Source: Lyngbya sp. PCC 8106
GTDB lineage: Bacteria > Cyanobacteriota > Cyanobacteriia > Cyanobacteriales > Microcoleaceae
Assembly (NCBI RefSeq): GCF_000169095.1
Contig: NZ_AAVU01000017.1
Location: 62,001-126,000, forward strand
Reading direction: 5' to 3'
DNA length: 64,000 nucleotides
Shown here: positions 26,365-35,282 of the stretch, piece by piece
How the letters are laid out: each line of letters opens with the position of its first letter
Position numbering within the stretch: the stretch's first letter is position 1
Made by a program: the position numbers and the translations under genes
The notes under the pieces: generated by a model
What the model was told of the DNA's origin: nothing
Databases searched by the model: none
What the model saw: the letters and a program-made list of their open reading frames with translations, nothing else

Positions 26365-27002
26365 GGGGGGGGGTGACTCCTGATTGAATTTAAAAACTTG
26401 AGTATTTTGGGTTTGTGCCAGGCTTTTCTTTTCTTTTTATATCTTAGCTACGATTGACTTTTTTGGAAATAACTTTAGCTCTTTTTTACTGAGTCTTTAC
26501 ATTCTTCAAGTTATCGTTAAGATATAGATATACTAGGACTTTTACAAGACTATAATACTTAAATAAGCTGGTTGTTTGTGTGATGTTGATCACTTTTATT
26601 TACGGAGTTTTTTTGAAAAAAAATATGTGAATTTTCCGGGTTTACACGTACTTTTTTGTTTAATTTGCTTTATTGGTTTTGAATTCTCAGTAATTCTACG
26701 GATGTTCGTTATGAATTGAATTAAAGATTGGGATTAGAGACCCGTAAAATCTCTGAGTTAGTGTAGTAAAAATTATGCGACTTAGGAAAGTTGACAGACG
26801 AGTGAATATCCATTTATACTCTGCCAGTCCAATTTGAAAACGAAATCAAAGTCAAATCGGGGAAAACAAGGTGTAGATACCCGGAGTTATTCCAAGTCCG
26901 GCACAAGTCCTTCATCCCCTTGTGTCAACTCAAGACGATTTTAGCTTTGTACAGACTATGCTCTGGCTGGCTAGATCAAAGTAAAAAAGCTCTAGATTTT
27001 GC
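26365..27002. other. Long divergent intergenic region, about 640 bp
   Basis: It lies between the PEP-CTERM gene (reverse) and the rpsB promoter (forward). The left half is very AT-rich. Near 26868-26925 there are loosely complementary segments (caagg ... ccttg) that could fold, but I cannot assign a known RNA. No open frame with coding character is visible on either strand. Confidence 0.55.
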
Positions 27003-27008
27003 TATAAT
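27003..27008 (+). promoter_or_regulatory. Consensus -10 element of the rpsB-tsf operon
   Basis: A perfect TATAAT lies 107 bp upstream of the rpsB start and just before a structured leader. No convincing TTGACA-like -35 is seen at the expected distance, which is common for cyanobacterial promoters. Confidence 0.6.
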
Positions 27009-27031
27009 CGAGAGGTTGTCTAAAATTCGCA

Positions 27032-27087
27032 CATCCAGGGTTTCGGGTGTTTCTGAGCAATGAGCTTCAGAAATCAACCCCCGGATG
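27032..27087 (+). promoter_or_regulatory. Long three-part hairpin in the rpsB mRNA leader
   Basis: CATCC pairs with GGATG, GGGTT pairs with AACCC, and TTTCTGA pairs with TCAGAAA in nested order across 56 nt, ending 28 nt before the rpsB ATG. Leaders of ribosomal-protein genes often bind their own product to limit translation. That S2 binds here is inference; the nested complementarity is seen directly. Confidence 0.6.
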
Positions 27088-27114
27088 GAGGATTAACCCG
27101 AAAGGAGTTAAATA

Positions 27115-27948
27115 ATGCCTGTTATTAGTCTCGCAGAAATGTTAGAGTCTGGAGTTCACTTCGGACATCAGACTCGTCGTTGGAATCCAAAAATGGCTCC
27201 TTACATCTATACAGAGCGTAACGGAGTTCATATCATTGACTTGCTACAAACGGCTCAACTGATGGAGGAAGCTTACGAATATATCAGAAGTTCCTCTGAA
27301 CAAGGAAAGAAATTTCTATTCGTCGGCACCAAACGTCAAGCTGCGGGGATTATCGCCCAAGAAGCCCAGCGCTGTGGGGGATATTATGTGAACCAACGGT
27401 GGTTAGGGGGAATGCTGACCAACTGGACGACCATCAAAACTCGGGTAGACCGACTCAAGGAACTCGAATATCGCCAAGAAAGCGGTCAACTCGATTATCT
27501 TCCCAAAAAAGAAGCGTCGATGCTCCGACGAGAACTTGAGAAGCTGCAAAAATATTTAGGTGGCATTAAGTTAATGCGCCGAATTCCTGATGCGGTGGTG
27601 ATGATTGACCAACGACGGGAACATAACGCGGTGATGGAATGTCGCAAGTTGGGAATTCCGATTATTGCGATGTTGGATACCAACTGTGATCCAGATTTAG
27701 CTGATATTCACATTCCTGCTAATGATGACGCAATTCGGGCGATTAAGTTAATCGTTGGTAAATTCGCTGATGCCATTTATGAAGGACGTCACGGCGAGTT
27801 AGAGACGGATAGCGATTTTGCAGAAGAATTTGATGAAGACTACGAAGGTGCAGAAGAAGACTTCGAGGAAGAAGAGGTGAGTGGCGAGTCTAGCAACGAA
27901 GCTGAAAAAACTGACGAAAAAAGCACCGATTCAGACTCAGAGGAGTAA
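27115..27948 (+). CDS. rpsB: 30S ribosomal protein S2
   Basis: The 277-residue protein begins MPVISLAEMLESGVHFGHQTRRWNPKMAPYIY and contains GGMLTNWTTIKTRVDRLKELE and IPANDDAIRAIKLIVGKFADAIYEGR, all standard for S2. A strong AAAGGAG ribosome-binding site precedes the ATG. The last 45 or so residues are a highly acidic tail (EEFDEDYEGAEEDFEEEEV...) not present in the E. coli protein. It is followed by tsf, the usual bacterial pair. Confidence 0.97.
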   Translation: MPVISLAEMLESGVHFGHQTRRWNPKMAPYIYTERNGVHIIDLLQTAQLMEEAYEYIRSSSEQGKKFLFVGTKRQAAGIIAQEAQRCGGYYVNQRWLGGMLTNWTTIKTRVDRLKELEYRQESGQLDYLPKKEASMLRRELEKLQKYLGGIKLMRRIPDAVVMIDQRREHNAVMECRKLGIPIIAMLDTNCDPDLADIHIPANDDAIRAIKLIVGKFADAIYEGRHGELETDSDFAEEFDEDYEGAEEDFEEEEVSGESSNEAEKTDEKSTDSDSEE

Positions 27949-27986
27949 AATCAACTGAGATTCTGAACTGACTTCAAATTAGCATC

Positions 27987-28033
27987 AGGGCGCATCAGTC
28001 CATTCAAGCCAATTGTTTCGGGGCTTGCGCCCT
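27987..28033 (+). promoter_or_regulatory. Hairpin between rpsB and tsf (possible attenuator)
   Basis: AGGGCGCA at 27987-27994 is the exact complement of TGCGCCCT at 28026-28033. A competing inner stem CAAGCC/GGCTTG shares bases with it, so two folds are mutually exclusive. TTTACCTT follows. The arrangement suits partial termination that lowers tsf relative to rpsB, or an RNA-processing site. Confidence 0.4.
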
Positions 28034-28141
28034 TTACCTTGAGAATGTGGGCAGCAATTTGTTAATATTTTCTAACAGATGTCTCTGGAATAGATGTCTC
28101 AGCGCGACTAAAAAAATTCAAGAGAAGGAACCGAGGAAAAG

Positions 28142-28771
28142 ATGGCCGAAATATCAGCGAAAGTAGTCAAAGAACTGCGCGACAAAACAGGCGCAGGTAT
28201 GATGAAATGCAAAGAAGCACTCCAAGAAGCAGATGGCGATATGAACAAAGCCATTGAGTGGCTGCGACAAAAGGGCATTGCTAAAGCTGGTAAGATGGAG
28301 GGTCGCAAGGCAAGTGAAGGACTGGTTGGCAGCTACATTCACACTGGGGGTCGTGTTGGAGTCCTAGTTGAAATCAACTGCGAGACTGACTTTGTTGCTC
28401 GTCGTGAGGAGTTCCAAGCCCTCGTGCGAAATGTCGCGATGCAAATTGCGGCTTGTCCGAATGTGGAATATGTCAGTTTAGAAGATATTCCTAGCGATAT
28501 CGCCGAAAAGGAAAAATCCATTGAGATGAAGCGCGATGATCTCTCAGGAAAGCCTGATAATGTTAAAGAAAAAATCGTTCAAGGGCGGATTGATAAGCGT
28601 CTAAAAGAATTGACGTTGATGGATCAACCCTATATTCGAGATCAAAATATTACGGTCGAAGAATTGGTTAAACAAACGATTGCCCTTCTCGGAGAAAATA
28701 TGAAGGTGCGTCGCTTTTCTCGCTTTGTTTTAGGTGAAGGGATTGAAAGCGAGGAAGAATCTGCTGAATAA
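28142..28771 (+). CDS. tsf: Elongation factor Ts
   Basis: The 209-residue protein starts with AEISAKVVKELRDKTGAGMMKCKEALQEADGDMNKAIEWLRQKGIAKA (UBA-like N-domain). TDFVARREEFQALVRNVAMQIAA, the EF-Tu-contacting core, follows. The length of about 210 is the short type found in cyanobacteria and plastids, lacking part of the E. coli core. EF-Ts recycles EF-Tu from GDP to GTP. It follows rpsB by 193 bp and ends at a strong terminator. Confidence 0.96.
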   Translation: MAEISAKVVKELRDKTGAGMMKCKEALQEADGDMNKAIEWLRQKGIAKAGKMEGRKASEGLVGSYIHTGGRVGVLVEINCETDFVARREEFQALVRNVAMQIAACPNVEYVSLEDIPSDIAEKEKSIEMKRDDLSGKPDNVKEKIVQGRIDKRLKELTLMDQPYIRDQNITVEELVKQTIALLGENMKVRRFSRFVLGEGIESEEESAE

Positions 28772-28923
28772 GCACTGTTTTCTTGATCCAACTGAGAGTG
28801 TAGTGCCGTTTGTTTAGTCCCGATCACGATTTTAATTGGACTAGATTGGGGCTAAACAAGTTAATTCTTTTGAGTGTAAAGTTAGAAGATCATATTCTAA
28901 TTTTTTCAGTTAAAAGGAGTTTA

Positions 28924-28949
28924 AAATCAGAGGGTTTTCTGATTTTTTT
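28924..28949 (+). terminator. Rho-independent terminator of the rpsB-tsf operon
   Basis: AAATCAGA (28924-28931) pairs with TCTGATTT (28938-28945) around a 6-nt loop, continuing into a run of T residues. A second inverted pair without a T-run (GTTTAG-CCC against GGG-CTAAAC, about 28812-28859) lies between the stop codon and this hairpin. Confidence 0.8.
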
Positions 28950-29035
28950 GACCGTATAACTCACTTCTAGAACTTTCCCCTGACTTGACTGAATTTTCCA
29001 TTTTTATTAACGCTTTTCTCATTTAATCGCTAGAA

Positions 29036-29947
29036 ATGACAGGATCGCTTAAAGGCATAGAGGAAGATATTGCTTCTTTAGAAGAGGCTATCTTTAAATT
29101 AGCTCAGGACTTTGATGGTGCGTATGAGAATTATCTCACCACTTTGGGAAACGCTATGCGCCAACAATTAATTCTGGCGAATTATCATTTATGTACTCAG
29201 GGTTATCCTGAATATTTTCTGAAGCTTTCCTATTCACAACGACAGAAATTTCAACAGAGTTTACAAGCTCTAGCCGCAAATGCTCAAAAAATGTTGATTT
29301 CTCTGATTCAAATTTCTCCGGCCTCTCAAGCTTTAGAGGAAAAAGAACCTGAACCCGAAGAACCCGAACTCGAAAAAGAAGATGATGCTGATGAGTATGA
29401 TCCGTTACAAGCTTTCACCTCAGAAGATGAATCACTAGAACTTTCTGCGGATTTGCTTTTACAACCACCGACGCCGAAGGTTCTAAGTCTTCCTGAACGG
29501 TTAGCGAAATGGCAAGATGATCTCGAAAAGTCAATTAATACGCTGTTGAGAACGCTCTCTCGCGATACCAATTTTGCCCTACAACAAGCCAATATTTTTC
29601 CCCACCATCTTCCTGAGGCGGTTTTAGAAGCGGCGTCTCAAGCGGAAGCCTCTGCTGAAACGGTTGCGAGTCCGCCTAATTTACTCAATTTGATGATTGA
29701 AACTGAAAATTTGGAGGAGGATGAGGGGGTTACGAATGTGACTCGTTTGATGGCGGTGCATTTGCGGGTGTCTGAGATTGAATTTGCGGATGCTACGTTG
29801 ATGTCTGCACGTCATAAAATTCGCCATCTCTCTGCTCAGTTAAATAAGGTGGGGCGTAGTTATCAGAAGAAACAACGAGAACGAGCGGTTTTGGAAGCGG
29901 AAGCGGCTTGGCGTTCTAGTTGGTTTGAGGAGAATCCTAAAGACTAA
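29036..29947 (+). CDS. Hypothetical acidic, helical protein between tsf and recG
   Basis: The 303-residue protein has an N-terminal helical region (SLKGIEEDIASLEEAIFKLAQDFDGAYENYLTTLG). A low-complexity acidic linker near residues 102-125 (EEKEPEPEEPELEKEDD) follows, then a C-terminal helix-rich part with likely coiled coil (RHKIRHLSAQLNKVGRSYQKKQRERAVLEAEAAWRSSW). No signal peptide or enzyme motif is visible. I believe similar proteins are conserved in cyanobacteria but cannot name a function. It stands alone between the tsf terminator and the recG upstream region. Confidence 0.75.
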   Translation: MTGSLKGIEEDIASLEEAIFKLAQDFDGAYENYLTTLGNAMRQQLILANYHLCTQGYPEYFLKLSYSQRQKFQQSLQALAANAQKMLISLIQISPASQALEEKEPEPEEPELEKEDDADEYDPLQAFTSEDESLELSADLLLQPPTPKVLSLPERLAKWQDDLEKSINTLLRTLSRDTNFALQQANIFPHHLPEAVLEAASQAEASAETVASPPNLLNLMIETENLEEDEGVTNVTRLMAVHLRVSEIEFADATLMSARHKIRHLSAQLNKVGRSYQKKQRERAVLEAEAAWRSSWFEENPKD

Positions 29948-30274
29948 AGGGGTAGTAGCTGAGACGGACTGCATTCCGGTGCTTACATATTGACTTTTAG
30001 TTCAAGTGTATATACGATGTCACCCAGACTAGCTTATAGTATTAATCTTACCGAAAAAATCCCAAATTGTCAAATAAAACGCAATTTTCTTGATTTTCTT
30101 GCCTGAAAAACTTCTATACTTGTAGAGCAGAGCTACTTAACCATGCTACCCTATAATACAGAGGTAAATTAAACCTATAACTTTTTAATTTTCCACAATA
30201 AAGATTCACTTTGACATCAAATAACGTTAACAAGAAACGCTAAGATCACTTCTATCTTTTACTCAACTGAAACA
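29948..30274. other. Intergenic region of 327 bp upstream of recG
   Basis: A good -10-like TATAAT occurs at 30152-30157, about 118 bp before recG, and is the best promoter candidate. Apart from that I see no repeat, hairpin with T-run, or small gene. Confidence 0.5.
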
Positions 30275-32776
30275 ATGAAGAGTAACCAACCTGACTGGGT
30301 ACGCCTGCACAAAGCCATTGCTGTTGAAGCCGAAAGAGGATTCAATAATGTTCAGGGAAAGCATCATCAATTTCACGAGTTTTTGTACATTAGCTTAAAC
30401 GAACTTTTAAACCAAATTCCCGCAGAATCCCAACATCGCTGTCAACAAATGGTTGATGCTTTTGGGAACTATTCAGAAAAAACGCTACAAGAACGAGAAA
30501 ACCTTCTCGATGATACGCGGCGATTTTTATTGCAGATTGAGCGTCAAATTAATAATCGTTCAAAAGTCGAAGAAATCACCACCAAAAGTCAAACACCTCC
30601 CCCTTCTATTCCCGCATCTATTCCGACCAATTCTCCCATTCAAACTCAACCGATTGTTGAGAAATCTCCCAACGCAGCTTCTTCTTTAGAACAACCTTTA
30701 GCTAAAGTTGTTGGGCCTAGAAATGCTGATCGTTTAGCGAAACTTGGTCTATATACGGTCTATGATTTATTGTACTATTATCCGCGAGATCATATTGATT
30801 ACGCCCGTCAAGTTGCGATTCGTGATTTAGTTCCGGGAGAAACAGTAACGTTAGTGGCAAAAGTTAAACGATGTAACTGTTTTAGTAGTCCTCGAAATAA
30901 GAAATTAACGATCTTAGATTTAACGTTAACAGACAATACTGGCAACCTAAAAATTAGTCGTTTTTTTGCAGGGCCAAGATTTAGCAATGCTGGATGGCAA
31001 AATAAGCAAAAATACAACTATCCACAGGGTACGATTATCGCGGCTTCGGGGTTGGTTAAAAGCAATAAATATGGGATTACTTTAGATAATCCTGAATTGG
31101 AAGTTTTAGACCAAGCGGGCGGTCAAATTGACTCGATGAAAATTGGTCGAGTAGTGCCTGTTTATCCCCTCAGTGAAGGGGTAGGCGCTGACTTAGTGAG
31201 AAAAGCGGTTTTATCCGTTTTACCAACTACCAGTCAACTCCAAGATAGTTTACCTCAAGGTTTATTGGATCTCTATCAATTAATTGGGGTACAAGATGCG
31301 ATTCAAAATATTCATTTTCCGCCAGATAGAGACTGTTTAGCCGCAGCCCGTCGCCGTTTAGTTTTTGATGAATTTTTCTATTTACAGTTAGGATTATTAC
31401 AACAACGTCAATCTCAAAAAAAAGCAACAACTAGCGCCGTTCTTGCTCCGACTGGAAAATTGATTCAACAGTTTGATGAAATTTTACCCTTTGAATTTAC
31501 CAATGCCCAACAACGAGTGATCAAAGAAATTCTGATTGATTTACAATCTTCTGAACCGATGAATCGATTAGTTCAAGGGGATGTAGGGGCAGGAAAAACA
31601 GTTTTAGCAGTTGTGGCGATGTTAGCGGCAATTCAAGCCGGATATCAAGCGGCTTTAATGGCACCGACAGAAGTGTTAGCCGAACAACATTATCGTAAGT
31701 TAGTGAGTTGGTTTAATTTAATGCACTTAAGCGTTGAACTGTTAACAGGTTCAACAAAAGCCGCTAAACGTCGCCAGATTCACAAGCAATTAGAAACGGG
31801 AGAATTACCTGTTTTAGTCGGAACTCATGCGTTAATTCAAGATACAGTCAAGTTTCATCGATTGGGATTGGTTGTGATTGATGAACAGCATCGTTTTGGG
31901 GTACAGCAACGCGCCAGACTCCAACAAAAAGGGGAATCTCCTCATGTTTTAACTATGACAGCAACTCCAATTCCCCGGACATTAGCGTTAACGTTACATG
32001 GTGATTTAGATGTGAGTCAACTCGATGAACTTCCTCCTGGACGCCAACCGATTCAAACAACAATTTTAATGGGGAAACAACGCAAGGAAGCTTATGATTT
32101 AATGCGGCGAGAAATTGTGCAGGGAAGACAGGTTTATGTGGTTTTACCGTTGGTTGAAGAATCCGAAAAGTTAGATGTTCGTTCAGCCGTAGAAGAACAT
32201 CAAAAATTGCAAACTAAAATTTTTCCAGAGTTTCAAATTGGTTTATTACATGGTCGTCTCAGTAGTGCGGAAAAAGACGAAGCAATTAGTCAATTTCGCG
32301 ATCAAAAGACTCAAATTTTGGTTTCTACAACGGTTGTAGAAGTGGGGGTTGATGTTCCGAATGCAACGGTGATGCTAATTGAAAATGCAGAACGATTTGG
32401 TTTATCTCAACTGCATCAATTACGGGGACGAGTCGGACGAGGTGAACACAAATCTTTTTGTCTATTAATGGCTGGAAGTTCGACACCAGAAGCCAAAGAA
32501 AGGCTACAAGTTCTTGAACAATCTCAAGATGGATTTTTTATCGCAGAAATGGATATGCAGCTGCGAGGGCCAGGTCAAGTTTTGGGAACTCGTCAGTCGG
32601 GATTACCGGATTTTGTATTAGCAAGTTTAGTTGAAGATCGCGAAGTGTTAGAATTGGCAAGAGATGCTGCTCAAAAAGTGATCGAAAAGGATGACACGTT
32701 AAACCGTTGGCCGTTAATGAAACAGGAGTTGAACCGACGGTTTGAACGAATGTTGGGGGGTTCTATTTTAACTTAA
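30275..32776 (+). CDS. recG: ATP-dependent DNA helicase RecG
   Basis: The 833-residue protein has a wedge/OB region (LYTVYDLLYYYPRDHIDYARQVAIRDL...) and superfamily 2 helicase motifs: GDVGAGKT (Walker A), DEQHRFG (DExH-box variant of RecG), TMTATPIPRTLALTLHGDLD, and QLRGRVGRGEHKSFCLL. It remodels stalled replication forks and branched DNA. It is about 130 residues longer than E. coli RecG because of an N-terminal helical extension with a Pro-rich linker, which I think is usual in cyanobacteria. The GNAT gene starts immediately after its stop codon. Confidence 0.95.
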   Translation: MKSNQPDWVRLHKAIAVEAERGFNNVQGKHHQFHEFLYISLNELLNQIPAESQHRCQQMVDAFGNYSEKTLQERENLLDDTRRFLLQIERQINNRSKVEEITTKSQTPPPSIPASIPTNSPIQTQPIVEKSPNAASSLEQPLAKVVGPRNADRLAKLGLYTVYDLLYYYPRDHIDYARQVAIRDLVPGETVTLVAKVKRCNCFSSPRNKKLTILDLTLTDNTGNLKISRFFAGPRFSNAGWQNKQKYNYPQGTIIAASGLVKSNKYGITLDNPELEVLDQAGGQIDSMKIGRVVPVYPLSEGVGADLVRKAVLSVLPTTSQLQDSLPQGLLDLYQLIGVQDAIQNIHFPPDRDCLAAARRRLVFDEFFYLQLGLLQQRQSQKKATTSAVLAPTGKLIQQFDEILPFEFTNAQQRVIKEILIDLQSSEPMNRLVQGDVGAGKTVLAVVAMLAAIQAGYQAALMAPTEVLAEQHYRKLVSWFNLMHLSVELLTGSTKAAKRRQIHKQLETGELPVLVGTHALIQDTVKFHRLGLVVIDEQHRFGVQQRARLQQKGESPHVLTMTATPIPRTLALTLHGDLDVSQLDELPPGRQPIQTTILMGKQRKEAYDLMRREIVQGRQVYVVLPLVEESEKLDVRSAVEEHQKLQTKIFPEFQIGLLHGRLSSAEKDEAISQFRDQKTQILVSTTVVEVGVDVPNATVMLIENAERFGLSQLHQLRGRVGRGEHKSFCLLMAGSSTPEAKERLQVLEQSQDGFFIAEMDMQLRGPGQVLGTRQSGLPDFVLASLVEDREVLELARDAAQKVIEKDDTLNRWPLMKQELNRRFERMLGGSILT

Positions 32777-33190
32777 ATGATGAACGTTAGATGTGCGACT
32801 GTCGATGATGTTTCGCTGATTTTATCGTTTATTCAGAAAAAGTCAGAGTTTGACCGCAATATTGGAGCTTTTTTGGGTGTATTACGGGTTTCTGAAGATA
32901 AAATTCGTCAAACACTGTTTGGAAAAATTCCTTTTGCTTATGTTATTTTTGTCGAGAATTCCGAGTGTGAAATAGGCTTTGCATTGTATGGATTTAGATA
33001 TTCTTCGTTTGTAGGTCAACCGAGTATTTGGCTAGATGATTTGTATGTTGATCAAGATAGTCGAAGTCAAGGTGCAGGATTAATATTAATGAATTGTTTG
33101 GCTGAAATTGCTGTAGAATATGATTGTACCCATCTTGCTTGGACTAATGGGTTCCATTCTCTAAAATCTGACAATTTAATGCTTTGCTAA
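32777..33190 (+). CDS. GNAT-family N-acetyltransferase, apparently C-terminally truncated
   Basis: The 137-residue frame has the GNAT start (VRCATVDDVSLILSFIQKK), the central beta strands (FALYGFRYSSFVGQPSIWLDDLYVDQDSRSQGAG) with an acetyl-CoA-type turn, and the beta-5 approach CTHLAWT. In relatives the last strand and the N-x-x-A...FY segment follow. Here the frame turns into NGFHSLKSDNLMLC and stops. No continuation was found in the other forward frames. It could be a decaying gene or a short variant. The ATG abuts the recG stop codon, implying translation coupling. Confidence 0.65.
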   Translation: MMNVRCATVDDVSLILSFIQKKSEFDRNIGAFLGVLRVSEDKIRQTLFGKIPFAYVIFVENSECEIGFALYGFRYSSFVGQPSIWLDDLYVDQDSRSQGAGLILMNCLAEIAVEYDCTHLAWTNGFHSLKSDNLMLC

Positions 33191-33469
33191 CTGTTAATAA
33201 AGGCTTGATGTTCAACGCTTTATAACCCCCTTTGCAAGACCTGTAAAACGGGTTTCATGTTTTTAGAAAATTACTCATTGTATCGCTTCTTCCCTTGTGC
33301 GACGTTCTTACCCTAGAGAAAAACTGATAAATTGTCTGTCTGTAAAATGTATCTCAGAGACTTCAATTTTTATGTAAGCAATTGTACAAAGTTATAATCT
33401 TTTATTTTGTATAGTTAGAAATAAGATCATCAAGATTTTGAGTCTATAAAAAATTATCTGTTTAAATTA

Positions 33470-34501
33470 ATGCAGCTCAAGAATTTAGTCGCCGCTCTCC
33501 CGAAAACGTCTACAGTTACCGCCAAGATCACGATTGAAGACGATATCAACCCAGCCCGAGAACTTTTAGTCCAAGAACGTCCTTTTTCAGAGCAAGGCGC
33601 GACAGAAGTTTCTGTCGGTCTTTACGTGATTGATTTATTTAAAATTGATGAAGCTAGACAAAGCTTTGAAGTGGACTTTTTTATAGAATTTAGATGGAAA
33701 GATCCGCATCTCGTTATGAGCCAGTCTCATTGTTCTATTGCTTCCTGTCGTAAAAATTTAGATGAAATTTGGCATCCTGCGGCGCGAATTTTTAACCAAA
33801 GAAACCTAACCAAAAACTTTGAAACAACAGTCGTTGCACCTGATGGAACGGTGGTTTGTGGACAGAGATTTCATGGTTTAGTCTCCTCTCCTTTAAACCT
33901 AAAACGCTTTCCCTTTGACGAACAAACCCTGCGAATTCAAATCATGTCGTTTGTGTTTAGTCCAGATGAAGTTCAGTTTGTTGTGAATCATCATCTCACG
34001 GGATTAGCCGAAGAAATTTCACTCCCTAACTGGTCTACAAACATTCCCGTTGCTCATAACGGTTCTCGTCATATTGCTCAACTTAATCAAAGTTTTGTTT
34101 GCTTTGACTATGAACTCAAAGTGAAACGCTACACAGCTTATTATATCACTCGTGTTATTTTACCTTTAATCTTGATTGTTTTGATGTCTTACGCCGTTTT
34201 TTGGTTTCCTCCGGGTCAAATTATGCCTCAAGTAACGATTTCAGTGACCGCAATCCTCAGCCTGATTACCTATGAATTTACCCTCCAACAAAGTTTACCC
34301 CAGGTTCCCTATTTAACCGTTCTTGATAAGTTTGTGATTGGTGCGATGGTGCTGGTTTTTCTGGCATTAGTGGAAACCGTCACAACGATTGAATTGGCTG
34401 AAGTCAAACTCCAGTTTCTGGCACTTGACCTCGATAACTGGCTGCGATGGATATTTCCGGCATTTCTAACGGGGTTAGCGGCGTCTGCATTCTGGCTTTA
34501 A
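33470..34501 (+). CDS. Pentameric ligand-gated ion channel (prokaryotic Cys-loop receptor homologue)
   Basis: The 343-residue protein has a beta-rich ligand domain with the family hallmark LKRFPFDEQTLRIQI near residue 147. Four membrane segments follow: M1 (ITRVILPLILIVLMSYAVFWF, about 226-247, with the conserved Pro), pore-lining M2 (about 251-277, closing in SLPQVPYLT), M3 (about 285-310) and M4 at the very C-terminus. This matches GLIC and ELIC. As in other bacterial members, the disulfide of the Cys-loop is absent. No cleavable signal peptide is seen, and an in-frame stop at 33442-33444 blocks a longer N-terminus. Ligand and ion are unknown. Confidence 0.92.
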   Translation: MQLKNLVAALPKTSTVTAKITIEDDINPARELLVQERPFSEQGATEVSVGLYVIDLFKIDEARQSFEVDFFIEFRWKDPHLVMSQSHCSIASCRKNLDEIWHPAARIFNQRNLTKNFETTVVAPDGTVVCGQRFHGLVSSPLNLKRFPFDEQTLRIQIMSFVFSPDEVQFVVNHHLTGLAEEISLPNWSTNIPVAHNGSRHIAQLNQSFVCFDYELKVKRYTAYYITRVILPLILIVLMSYAVFWFPPGQIMPQVTISVTAILSLITYEFTLQQSLPQVPYLTVLDKFVIGAMVLVFLALVETVTTIELAEVKLQFLALDLDNWLRWIFPAFLTGLAASAFWL

Positions 34502-34604
34502 TGTGGTGAGGATTAAAAAGTTGGGAAAAAGCGCAAGATTTAACTTAAAATAATCTGTGTAACGGGTTGTTACTGTCTTTCCCATTCACGTGCTAAACTT
34601 CAAA

Positions 34605-35282
34605 ATGACGATTATACTAACCAATGATGATGGTATTGATGCACCGGGTATTCGAGCATTATCAGAAGTCATTAACCATCAAGGAATTTTTGTCGCCCCC
34701 CAACAAGAATTATCCGGTTGTGGTCATAAAGTGACGACGAGATCACCCATTGCTGTGGAACGTCGTTCAGATACAGAATACGCTGTTGCGGGTACTCCGG
34801 CTGACTGTACTCGCCTAGCAATTACCCATTTATCTCCGCAAATTGATTGGGTTCTTTCAGGTATTAATTCCGGTGGAAATTTAGGCATAGATGTCTACAT
34901 TTCTGGGACAGTGGCTGCGGTGAGAGAAGCTGCATTTCATGGAATTCGAGGAATTGCTTTATCGCAGTATAGAAAAGACGGAAGACCTGTTAATTGGGAA
35001 CAAACAAAACGCTGGAGTCAAACTGTTTTAAAAGACTTACTGAATCGTCCTCTGGAACCGGGAAGTTTTTGGAATGTGAATTTTCCCTATCTTGAACCCG
35101 ACGCACCCGAACCTAAAATGGTATTTTGTGAACCCTCAACAAAACCTTTACCGATTGATTATAAAGTAGAAGGGGAAAATTATCTCTATATTGGCAACTA
35201 TGGTCAACGTCAACGCACTCCCGAAACTGATGTTGATGTTTGTTTTAGGGGGGAAATTGCCGTAACCCAAATTAAACTATAA
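34605..35282 (+). CDS. surE: 5'/3'-nucleotidase SurE
   Basis: The roughly 225-residue protein opens MTIILTNDDGIDAPGIRAL, with the metal-binding Asp pair. It contains VAGTPADCTRLAITHL and VLSGINSGGNLGIDVYISGTVAAVREAAFHGIRGIALS, all SurE motifs. It dephosphorylates nucleoside monophosphates in the cytoplasm. I chose the ATG at 34605; an upstream GTG at 34590 would add five residues not typical for the family. It stands between the ion channel gene and the heme oxygenase region with no operon partner evident. Confidence 0.94.
   Translation: MTIILTNDDGIDAPGIRALSEVINHQGIFVAPQQELSGCGHKVTTRSPIAVERRSDTEYAVAGTPADCTRLAITHLSPQIDWVLSGINSGGNLGIDVYISGTVAAVREAAFHGIRGIALSQYRKDGRPVNWEQTKRWSQTVLKDLLNRPLEPGSFWNVNFPYLEPDAPEPKMVFCEPSTKPLPIDYKVEGENYLYIGNYGQRQRTPETDVDVCFRGEIAVTQIKL

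Noticed and set aside
30122..30136. NtcA-like GTA...TAC upstream of recG
   Set aside because: The spacer is 9 nt and not 8, and the distance to the nearby TATAAT does not fit an NtcA-activated promoter.
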